This document shows, one piece after another, positions 15,827 through 24,062 of a DNA stretch of 45,663 bases. The notes beneath the pieces were generated by a model, which was not told the DNA's origin, did not search any database, and saw only the letters and a program-made list of their open reading frames with translations. Both the position numbers and the translations under genes were made by a program. Position 1 is the stretch's first letter; every line of letters starts with the position of its first letter. The stretch comes from an uncultured Planctomycetaceae bacterium (GTDB taxonomy: Bacteria; Planctomycetota; Planctomycetia; Planctomycetales; Planctomycetaceae). The stretch is from NCBI GenBank assembly GCA_903858815.1, contig CAIOKE010000261.1, positions 1-45,663 on the forward strand. Direction: 5' to 3'.

Positions 15827-17088
15827 CTACAGCTCGCAGCCGAAGTTGGCGTCAATTGATCCTGTGGCTGGTACTGCCAGTCGTGCTGCTGCTCTCAGTC
15901 GGGCTGTGGCAACGTTATCAGAACGGTGTGGTTGCAGCATTGCGTGAGACTGGTCGTCAGTATCTGCGTGAGCGTCGAGATGACCTTGCAGAAGCGGCAT
16001 TTGAACGCTGCCTGCAGCGGTTTCCGGAGGATGCCGAACTGATTCTGCTGTGGGCACAGGCAGTGATCAGTGGTCGAGGCCGGACGGCTCAGGAGGCGGC
16101 TGAGCTGGCTCTTGGTCGCCTGCAGCAGATCCCCGATACGTCAACCTTCGCGGCCGAAGCCCGCATGCGTGAAGGCCGACTGGGCCTGCTTGTTCTGCTG
16201 CGACCTGAATTCGCGGAATCCCGCCTGAAGAAATCGCTTGAGCTGGGCCCACCAACACTCGACGCCAACTATCTGCTCTGGAAACTGTGCGATCTGACGG
16301 AGCGATTTGGTGAAGCGGAGCCGTGGTTCTGGGCTGCCTACAGTCTGACTCCGGAGGATCAGCAACTGGCAAGATTGCGTGAGTGGTACACCAGCCAGTT
16401 CAGTCCTCAGTCAGCGAACGCGGAGCTTGACCGTCTGCTGGGGTTTCTGGAGCCGGACCGGTTCAGTGATGACACTGTGACGCTTGCGCGGTTGGCGGCT
16501 TTCCGTAGTAACGAGCCGGATTCTGCGTTGGCGCGGGCTGCTGAAGCCAGCTTCATGATTCATCTGCGTGACCGCGAGCCTGCGATAGCCCTGCTGCGTG
16601 ACCAGTGGCAGCGTCCGGGGGGGGCCAGCAATGACTTTCTGATGTCGACGCTCATTGACGTCCTGCTGGAAACAGGTCGTCTGGATGAAGCTCAGGTGAT
16701 TTTTGAACGCTGGCCGGCTGGCAGCAGTTTCCGGTGGCTGCGAACAGCGGGAAGAATGCAGCAGATTGTTTACCAGCAGGATGCGGAAGCGGTGGAGCTG
16801 TTTGATCGTGCATTACCGGTCTGGCCTGGCCCAATTGACTGGTCAATGCTGCATTTCAAAGCTCAATCGCTTGCCAAACTAGGCCGTCGTGAGGAGTCTG
16901 AAGCGGTGCGTTTGAGAGCTCGAGAGATTGAGCTGCTGATGGAATTACCCGTGCATCAGGAGCTGCGGCAGGCCCTGGCGGATCTGCAGCGACCGGAAAA
17001 CCTGAGGAAAATGGCGAACTTTTACCGGAAAATCGGGCGTGAACGTGAAGCCAGCGAGTGGGACCGGCATCGGGAACGATTGTTCTGA
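15823..17088 (+). CDS. Membrane-anchored TPR protein
   Basis: A 421-residue protein. One hydrophobic helix at about residues 11-28 (LILWLVLPVVLLLSVGLW) anchors it, with the remainder outside the cytoplasm. The rest is helical tetratricopeptide-like repeats, for example GRQYLRERRDDLAEAAFERCLQ, RLDEAQVIFERWP and KLGRREESEAVRLRAREI. The start overlaps the ASPIC/FG-GAP stop by 4 bp, so the two are translationally coupled and probably act together. TPR domains mediate protein contacts; no enzymatic motif is present. The partner is probably the propeller lipoprotein or the large TPR protein downstream. Confidence 0.87.
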   Translation: MTTARSRSWRQLILWLVLPVVLLLSVGLWQRYQNGVVAALRETGRQYLRERRDDLAEAAFERCLQRFPEDAELILLWAQAVISGRGRTAQEAAELALGRLQQIPDTSTFAAEARMREGRLGLLVLLRPEFAESRLKKSLELGPPTLDANYLLWKLCDLTERFGEAEPWFWAAYSLTPEDQQLARLREWYTSQFSPQSANAELDRLLGFLEPDRFSDDTVTLARLAAFRSNEPDSALARAAEASFMIHLRDREPAIALLRDQWQRPGGASNDFLMSTLIDVLLETGRLDEAQVIFERWPAGSSFRWLRTAGRMQQIVYQQDAEAVELFDRALPVWPGPIDWSMLHFKAQSLAKLGRREESEAVRLRAREIELLMELPVHQELRQALADLQRPENLRKMANFYRKIGREREASEWDRHRERLF

Positions 17089-17150
17089 CCCATTTTTTTG
17101 ATATGCTCGGGGACACGGGGAATCATCTACAACCACCAGTGAGATCAATT

Positions 17151-17369
17151 ATGAAATCCGTGCGATCATTCACGTCGTTTGTTCTGCTTGCAGTAGTTTC
17201 TTTGACTGCCATCGGCTGTGGCGGCGAAACTCCAGAGATCCCGGCTGGCTCGGGTGGCACATCAACTGCCAGCCCGGACCAGATTCAGAAGCAGATGGAA
17301 GAAGCCATGAAGAAGGCTGGGGGCAAGTACAAGGGTCAGATTCCCAGTGGTCAGCCCGCAGCGAAGTGA
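17151..17369 (+). CDS. Small lipoprotein of 72 residues
   Basis: A short lipoprotein with signal sequence MKSVRSFTSFVLLAVVSLTA and lipobox AIGC at about residues 20-23. The mature part is about 50 residues: a Gly/Ser/Thr linker, then a charged helix (DQIQKQMEEAMKKAGGKYKGQ). Small proteins of this kind recur near TPR and ASPIC genes in Planctomycetes, in my recollection. The ATG at 17151 has a GAG 8 bases before it; the longer frame from 17058 would overlap the upstream TPR gene. Function is unknown. Confidence 0.7.
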   Translation: MKSVRSFTSFVLLAVVSLTAIGCGGETPEIPAGSGGTSTASPDQIQKQMEEAMKKAGGKYKGQIPSGQPAAK

Positions 17370-17410
17370 ACCGTCAGCTCTGCACCGGGAAGTGAAAGCA
17401 GGTGCGGCCG

Positions 17411-20400
17411 ATGTGTCTGTCCAGACCGTGCCGGTCGTTTCAAATGACTGCCCCCGACGGTACGTCGAGTGTCGATCTGCAGGGGTGGTTTTCGTGGCTG
17501 CCGTCTGCTCTGGTCTTTGCCCTGTTCTGCTCTGTGTCTGCTGCATTTCTGCATGCGGCTGAGTCTGCTGTTTTCCAGCAGCAGGCTCAGTCTGACTCTG
17601 AGGTTCAGGCGAACGTTGAGCGTCTGTTTACTGCCCTGATTCGCAACCCACGATACGGCACATCGTTTGATCGTGTTGCTCGTTGGCACAATCAGCAGGG
17701 CAGTCTGGCTGCGCTTCAGACCAGGCTGGCAGCGTATGGCCACGGGATGCCCCTGCCGGACGATACTGACGCAACCGCAACACTGGGAATCCCCGCTGCG
17801 TGTACTCCGGAAGCAGCGCTGCTGCTATCCGGCATGATTGCTCTGCAGAGGGCCGACGCGACTACTGCCGTTTCGTTGTTGACCGCCGCCGCTGCTGGTC
17901 GTGCCACAGATCCGCTACCATCATGGTATCTGGCTCGTGCGCATCTGCAGCTCGGTGCGACGGAAGCGGCCATCACAGCATTCGAACAATCCCTGTCACG
18001 GCGTCCCGCCCGCACAGACCTGCTGGAACTGTATCGCGACTATGCCGTGGCCTTGACGCGGGCTCGGAAAAATGACGAGGCACTGTCCGTCTGGAAGCGT
18101 CTGGAGGCCGCCTTTCCCGGGGATCGTCGGGTGGCTCAGATGGTGGCTGAGTCGCTGGGGCGTGAGGGACGCTGGAGCGATGCTTTGCAGCGATTTGAGG
18201 CTTTAGCCAGTACGGCTACGGACCCGGAAGAACGGGCCCGGCTGCTGCTGTCCTCAGTGGAACTTCTGCAGCAGCTTCGCCGCGACGCTGATGCCCTGCA
18301 GACACTGACGAAGTTGCTGGCAGATGTGGACCCGGAGGGCTGGCTGGCCCGCGACATCCGGCGACGAATTGAAGCTGTTATTCTGAAGCAGCGAAGCCCC
18401 GCTCAGCTGGTACAGTTCTACGAACAATGGCTGCAACAGCACCCTGAGGATCTGGCGTCGATCGAGCGACTGGCGGCAGCCCTGCAACTGGACAATCGTG
18501 CGACTGAAGCCGAACAGTGGCTGCAAAAAGCCGTCGAGCTGGCGCCTGCTCAGGTATCGCTTCGGGAAAGTCTGATTGAAATCCAGGTGAGGAGCGGGCG
18601 ACTGCAGGAAGCAGCACAGCAGTATCAGGTCCTCTGTGCAGCGTCTGGCAGAGCGTCAGAATATCATCGACGCCTCGGACTGCTGCATTTGCAGAGAACG
18701 GATCTGAAGCCTGAAGAACGGCAGGGGCTGGCTCTGCAGGCGTGGTCACCACTGTTGTCCGAGGCTGAGACGCAGGCCACTGCCGCTGCCGAAGCGGCCG
18801 ATCTGCTTGAAAAAGCAGGACTCTCTGAACGCGCGCTGGAGCTCGCACAGAATGCCACCAGACTTGCTCCCGATCAACCGCAGTTTGTACAGCAACTGGG
18901 AGAACGTCTGCTGCGACGTCAGCAGCCGCAGCAGGCGCGGGACGTTTGGATGCGCCTTGCTCGCACGCCCCTGCGAAGCCCTGATACGCTGCTGCTGCTT
19001 GCCGAGATTCTGCAGCGAGCAGGCTTCACAGTCGAGGCGCTGCAGACCATGCGTGAAGTCTGTTCCGATGAGGCAGGACTGACGGAACGGCTGCAGTTCG
19101 CCGAGATGCTGCGTGATGCTGGCGGATTCGGGGAAGCTCCGTCGCCAGCCTCAGACCTGACCTCCGAGTTCACCTCGGACGCCTGCCTTTCTGAAGCCCT
19201 GAAACAGCTTGATCTTGCACTCCAGCAAAGCGAATCCCCTGAGCAGCAGGATCAGGTGCTGGAACAGCGCTCTCGGCTGCTGCTGCTGTCCGGTCGACTG
19301 CCGGCCGAACTGGCCCTGCTGAGCACTGCTGAGGCAACGACGGACGCAGACAAGTTCCTGAATTGCTGGCGTCGTGTTCTTGGACACGATGCCGACTCAG
19401 ACCCTGTGAATGCTGTCATAGCGGCGCGTGAGGCTCTGTTGCTGCAACCGGGTTCAGCACGCGTCCTCAACCGACTTGCAGCCCTGCTCGAAAAATCGGG
19501 ACGCCTCACAGAAGCTGCAACTGTTCTCCAGCAACTTGCAGAGGCAGATCCGCGTCAGGCCTCTGCCACGCTGCAGCAGCTTGCGCGAACGGAGCTGCGA
19601 CTGGGGCGTGCCGATCGGGCGTTATCGGCTGCATCACGCATGACCGAGACATGGCCTGACAATCCGGCCACGTGGCAGTTTTACGCGGAGATCGCCTTTG
19701 AAGCCGGCCAGCCTGCGGCGGCGATTTCTGCATTACGTCAGGCAGTACGCGTCAGTCCCGAGGACACTGAAGCTTTAAAGAACCTCGCTGGCGTACTTGC
19801 TGACCGCTTTGAAACGGCCGAATCAATTCAATTGCTCTGGCAGGCCTTCGACACCACTACCGACGCCGATTCCCGGCTGGATCTGCTGGCCCGCATGACC
19901 TCTTTAGCACTTCGCAGTCAGCACTTCCCGGAGTTCCTTGAACGTGTTGAAAGGCGACCGGCCAATGCAGAGGAACCGGTTCCTGCCGCCCTCGAACTTG
20001 CTCTCGTGCTGCAGGAGGCTGGTGATTTTCGTCGAGCTCGCGGGATTGTCGAGTCTGCGATCGCTGTGGACCCGGAAAATGAGCAACTGTTGCGTCGCGC
20101 GGTGCAGCTTGCCGAGCGAGAACGGCATCCCGAAGCGGCAACTCGCTGGCAGCTGCAACTGGTCCGTAATCTCAATTCCCTCGACGAAGTGCGGCGTCTG
20201 CTCGCACTTGATGCCGTGGATACCCGCCAGTTCTCTGCCGCCGAACTGTTGCGCAATGCCGTACAGCGACAACCGCAGCGCAGCATGATCCACGAGGCTG
20301 TGCAACTGGCTCTGGCGGCTCAGCAGGAACCTGTCGCTGCCGAACTGTGTCGTGACCAGCTGCTGCGTGATCCATCCGACTGGTGGTGTCGCACGTGGCT

Positions 20401-23400
20401 GGTAATCCTTGCTCAGCGTGCCGGTGAAACAGAAGAGTGCTTACGGGGGGCGGAACAGGTCCTTGATTTGAGGTACCCCGACCTCACGGGGCCTCTCGCT
20501 GTCAATGTGACTCAGATGCAGCCCTCGACCGAACCTTCGCCATCCATCCTGCAGCAATGGCTGACCGCTGCACCAGCGGAACCTGCCGTCTATGGTGATG
20601 CAGCAAAGATCTGCCTGTCTGTGCTGCTTGCACACCGTGAATCGGCCGGCAATGGCGTGCAGGATATGCCGCAGCTTACTGATTTTCGGTGGTGCGCAAC
20701 TGTCGCCGGACTGCTGCTGCAAAGTGCTCAACCCGACTCAAGGCTGCTGCTGCAGGTCGACAGGCAGTTGCAGCGTGTCCAGACGGCCGCTGCCACAGCC
20801 CTGCGACTGAGACTCCTCGCGGCGTCTCGCCTGAAGGCCGCGTGGCTTACCGCGGGAAAAACCTCAGCGAATCTTGGCACCGAGATTCAGCTTGCGGGCG
20901 ACGCCCTGATCACTGCACATCCCGAATGGCTGGTGGCTGATCAATCACTGAATCCTGCGACGCTTGCTGCAACCGTACGCAGCGCGTGGCAGACCGCACT
21001 GACCACAGCCTGTGCACGTCAACCGGAACAACGCATACCTCAACTGCAGCTGGCGATACGTCTGCAGGACAGCGAAAATTGTGGTCGCCTGTTGCAGCAA
21101 CTAGCGTCAGATCCCTCGCAATCACCCGACCCGGCAGCAGTGGAATTACTGCTGGTGCAATCGTTGGGTACACTGATCGAACTGCGGCTTGATGCTGTAT
21201 CACTCAGGGCTGCTCTGCAGCTGGCTCTCAGTTGCAATCGTCGCCAGAACCGCCAGCTGACGCCCTCGTTACTGACAGTGGAGGTTCCGGGAATCGCCCC
21301 CTTCCGTCATCGTGGCACAGCGCCGTCGACCGCTGAAAACCTGGTATCAAGACTGCTCGGACGACTGCAGGAAGTGCAGCCAGGTTCGCTCAGCACCGTC
21401 TGGCCTCAACTGGAACAGTCTTCGAATATCAGTCCGACCGAAGCTGCACTGCTGCGATGTGAGTATTATCGTCGTCGTGGTGATCGAACTCAGTTGCTTC
21501 GGCAGTTACTGACCGCGGCCACTGCTCTGCCCGCCGATGCCAGTCTGAGACTGTGGCTGGCAGAACTGCTGGCCGTTGAAGGTCACTCATCACAGGCGAT
21601 CGCACTCGCCTCTTCGGCACGCTCAGAGGATCCTCAGACACTGATTGCTGCTCAGCAGCAGATCCTGATGACAGCCCAGTCTGCGGGGCAGACGGAAACA
21701 GCCATTCAGGCCGCGAAGCGACTGTGTGAACTTCCGCTGACGCAGCCGCAGCAGGCGGCACTGCTTCCGGTCCTTGGACGACTTGGACTGCAGGCGGAAG
21801 CCGCAGCCCTGGAGACGCGTCTTGGACGCACTTCTGAAAGTCGCACTTCGATCCTCGGTCGACAGCTGCAGCAGTTCCTCAGTGCTGGCCAGACTGATCA
21901 CGCGGCAGAGGCGGCCTGGGAACTGCTGCGAATCTCATCGGGGGGTAATCTGTTTTCCGGTTATCGTCCGAATGACGATCGGGATGACGGTGGTGATCGT
22001 CTGCAGGCAATTCGAGCACTCGCGCGGATGAATCGGCTGCAGCCATTGATCGATCGTCACGAGGCGATGCTGGAGAATTCCCCCGATTCGCTGGCACTTC
22101 TTGAAGTCCTGCTGGAGTTTCATGAAGCCGCCGAACATCTGCCGCGGACGAGGGAGCTGCAGGATCGGATTGCCGTGCTGTCGCGCCGAGTTCCCCCCGG
22201 CATCAAACGTCAGGCTGCAGACCTGGAAAAGAATGGACAGTTCTCTGCTGCCTGTGATCTTTATCTGCAGTTGCAGCGGACCGATTCCGCTGCCTTCTAC
22301 TCTGAGCTGGAAACCTTTTATCAGACCTTTGAACGCTGCAATCGTCGCCGTGATTTCCTCGCAGCAACGGCCGCTGCAGACAGGGACATCCTGCTTGAGA
22401 ATGCGCGCCTGCTGATCAGCGCGGCAGCCCGGGTTTTTGACACTGAGGGCTGGCAACCAGAGGTGGAGCACACCCTGAAAACCCTTTTATCAGCGCCGGA
22501 AACCCGACGACTGGCTCTGGCAGCCGCGCTGCAGAGAACTGCTCTTGCGTCCCGCGATCTCGTGACTGCTGCATTGACCGCTGAACTGACAGCTCTGCCA
22601 GGTGTCGAGATGGACAGTGCAACGCGTATGGAAGCCACCATGGCCGAGCTGCTGCAGCTGTGCCAAAGCTCTGCTGGTGAGCAGTTCTTGCGGACTGTAC
22701 ATCAGCACCTTTCACAACCCTCGATCAAAACAGCACCGGAACTGGCCCTGCTGGCTTTCGTCTGTGTTCGCCTTGGGAAATCGGGTGACCTGCCCGCTCT
22801 GCAGCAGCGAATTGCTGAGGACCTCGCTGTGGTGTCAATGAATGAAGATGTGCGAGCCATTTCGGCAGCTGCAGCCGTTCTGGTGATGCTGGAAAAAACA
22901 GATCTCCAGACGGCTGACGAAAACCTGCTTGGATTCCGACAGCACTTGCTGCAGGGCCTTGCAGCCGAGACCTGGGGCGTGACAGGCCTGCATGAAAGAG
23001 CCGAATCGCTGCTGCTCGAGCAGTATCGCAGAACAGGTCGTGAGGAGCAGGCCCGCGCCGTGGTTCTCAAACGCGTTCAGTCGCTGCGCAGCAATGGCGT
23101 TTCCGGACCGGACAATATCCGTGGCCTGCTGCAGGCATCAGAACAGATTCAGCACTCGGGAAATCCCATCGAGGCAGCTGCGTTACTGCTGGACGTCACT
23201 CCGTTTGATCTGGCCCGTTTCACCCAGGATCTGGGGGAAGATAAGGCCATTGCTTTCCGTTCACGCTGGAACGCGGCACGCCGCTGGAATCTGCAGCAGA
23301 TGCATGCCAGCCGAATCCTGCTGTGGCTGGAACAGCCGGCCGGATTGACGGGCCTGGACCTGCTGCTGGAGGTTTCAGGAACGACGGATCCCGGCTGTAC

Positions 23401-24007
23401 TGACATCGACCAGCTTCAGCAGCTGAGACTGCAGAGTCAGTTACTGACAGCGGTAGGCCAGTGTGACTGGACGGTCCCGGAAATTCTCGCACGGCTGCAG
23501 CAGTCGATCACCAGACTGGCCGGTACAGCGGATGTCCCGCCACAGCAGTTACTGATTGCGGCAGCAGCAGCCCGCAGTGCGGGAATGTTTGAAATGGCTC
23601 GCACACTGCAAAGCAGACTTGTCGACATTACGCCGGCCCCTGCGCCGACCGTCCACGCCGACAGCTCTGCAGACGTCGGAATCTCCCTGTCTCTGCGGCA
23701 GCATCAGAATCTTGCTTTGCTGCTGCTGGCTCGACAGGCTGTGACAGACGATGCTGCCGATGCCCTGCCGAAGCAGTTGCTGCTGGCGGGACTGCCACAG
23801 GACAGTACGAATCTGCATCCTCTGGTGGAACTGGCCGCGTTGAACGAAGCTTTAATCGTTGCCGAAAAACTGTCGCTGACCGAACCACTGGGGATGATCA
23901 GGACACGCAAAGCTGAATTGACAGCCCGTCAGACTCAGTTGCCAGCGCAGCAGGCACCAACGGATCTTGCAGCAGCAATCGAGTCACTGCTGCAGCAGAA
24001 TCCATAG
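17411..24007 (+). CDS. Very large secreted TPR-repeat protein
   Basis: About 2,198 residues, the longest gene in the window. A hydrophobic N-terminal segment (LPSALVFALFCSVSAAFLHAAES) looks like a signal peptide. Almost the whole remainder is alpha-helical TPR-like repeats. Canonical ones are clear in the first 700 residues (SWYLARAHLQLGATEAAITAF, RLAALLEKSGRLTEAATVLQQL); later ones are degenerate and rich in Ala, Leu and Gln. No enzymatic or membrane domain is visible, and no outer-membrane barrel ends it. The start could be GTG 17402, ATG 17411 (AGG 8 bases upstream) or ATG 17444. It probably forms a long periplasmic or surface solenoid scaffold working with the coupled TPR and propeller proteins upstream. 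Confidence 0.85.
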   Translation: MCLSRPCRSFQMTAPDGTSSVDLQGWFSWLPSALVFALFCSVSAAFLHAAESAVFQQQAQSDSEVQANVERLFTALIRNPRYGTSFDRVARWHNQQGSLAALQTRLAAYGHGMPLPDDTDATATLGIPAACTPEAALLLSGMIALQRADATTAVSLLTAAAAGRATDPLPSWYLARAHLQLGATEAAITAFEQSLSRRPARTDLLELYRDYAVALTRARKNDEALSVWKRLEAAFPGDRRVAQMVAESLGREGRWSDALQRFEALASTATDPEERARLLLSSVELLQQLRRDADALQTLTKLLADVDPEGWLARDIRRRIEAVILKQRSPAQLVQFYEQWLQQHPEDLASIERLAAALQLDNRATEAEQWLQKAVELAPAQVSLRESLIEIQVRSGRLQEAAQQYQVLCAASGRASEYHRRLGLLHLQRTDLKPEERQGLALQAWSPLLSEAETQATAAAEAADLLEKAGLSERALELAQNATRLAPDQPQFVQQLGERLLRRQQPQQARDVWMRLARTPLRSPDTLLLLAEILQRAGFTVEALQTMREVCSDEAGLTERLQFAEMLRDAGGFGEAPSPASDLTSEFTSDACLSEALKQLDLALQQSESPEQQDQVLEQRSRLLLLSGRLPAELALLSTAEATTDADKFLNCWRRVLGHDADSDPVNAVIAAREALLLQPGSARVLNRLAALLEKSGRLTEAATVLQQLAEADPRQASATLQQLARTELRLGRADRALSAASRMTETWPDNPATWQFYAEIAFEAGQPAAAISALRQAVRVSPEDTEALKNLAGVLADRFETAESIQLLWQAFDTTTDADSRLDLLARMTSLALRSQHFPEFLERVERRPANAEEPVPAALELALVLQEAGDFRRARGIVESAIAVDPENEQLLRRAVQLAERERHPEAATRWQLQLVRNLNSLDEVRRLLALDAVDTRQFSAAELLRNAVQRQPQRSMIHEAVQLALAAQQEPVAAELCRDQLLRDPSDWWCRTWLVILAQRAGETEECLRGAEQVLDLRYPDLTGPLAVNVTQMQPSTEPSPSILQQWLTAAPAEPAVYGDAAKICLSVLLAHRESAGNGVQDMPQLTDFRWCATVAGLLLQSAQPDSRLLLQVDRQLQRVQTAAATALRLRLLAASRLKAAWLTAGKTSANLGTEIQLAGDALITAHPEWLVADQSLNPATLAATVRSAWQTALTTACARQPEQRIPQLQLAIRLQDSENCGRLLQQLASDPSQSPDPAAVELLLVQSLGTLIELRLDAVSLRAALQLALSCNRRQNRQLTPSLLTVEVPGIAPFRHRGTAPSTAENLVSRLLGRLQEVQPGSLSTVWPQLEQSSNISPTEAALLRCEYYRRRGDRTQLLRQLLTAATALPADASLRLWLAELLAVEGHSSQAIALASSARSEDPQTLIAAQQQILMTAQSAGQTETAIQAAKRLCELPLTQPQQAALLPVLGRLGLQAEAAALETRLGRTSESRTSILGRQLQQFLSAGQTDHAAEAAWELLRISSGGNLFSGYRPNDDRDDGGDRLQAIRALARMNRLQPLIDRHEAMLENSPDSLALLEVLLEFHEAAEHLPRTRELQDRIAVLSRRVPPGIKRQAADLEKNGQFSAACDLYLQLQRTDSAAFYSELETFYQTFERCNRRRDFLAATAAADRDILLENARLLISAAARVFDTEGWQPEVEHTLKTLLSAPETRRLALAAALQRTALASRDLVTAALTAELTALPGVEMDSATRMEATMAELLQLCQSSAGEQFLRTVHQHLSQPSIKTAPELALLAFVCVRLGKSGDLPALQQRIAEDLAVVSMNEDVRAISAAAAVLVMLEKTDLQTADENLLGFRQHLLQGLAAETWGVTGLHERAESLLLEQYRRTGREEQARAVVLKRVQSLRSNGVSGPDNIRGLLQASEQIQHSGNPIEAAALLLDVTPFDLARFTQDLGEDKAIAFRSRWNAARRWNLQQMHASRILLWLEQPAGLTGLDLLLEVSGTTDPGCTDIDQLQQLRLQSQLLTAVGQCDWTVPEILARLQQSITRLAGTADVPPQQLLIAAAAARSAGMFEMARTLQSRLVDITPAPAPTVHADSSADVGISLSLRQHQNLALLLLARQAVTDDAADALPKQLLLAGLPQDSTNLHPLVELAALNEALIVAEKLSLTEPLGMIRTRKAELTARQTQLPAQQAPTDLAAAIESLLQQNP

Positions 24008-24062
24008 TTCACACGATCACTGGCCATCAGCCACGGCAGAATCACAGCGACTTAAGGAACTT

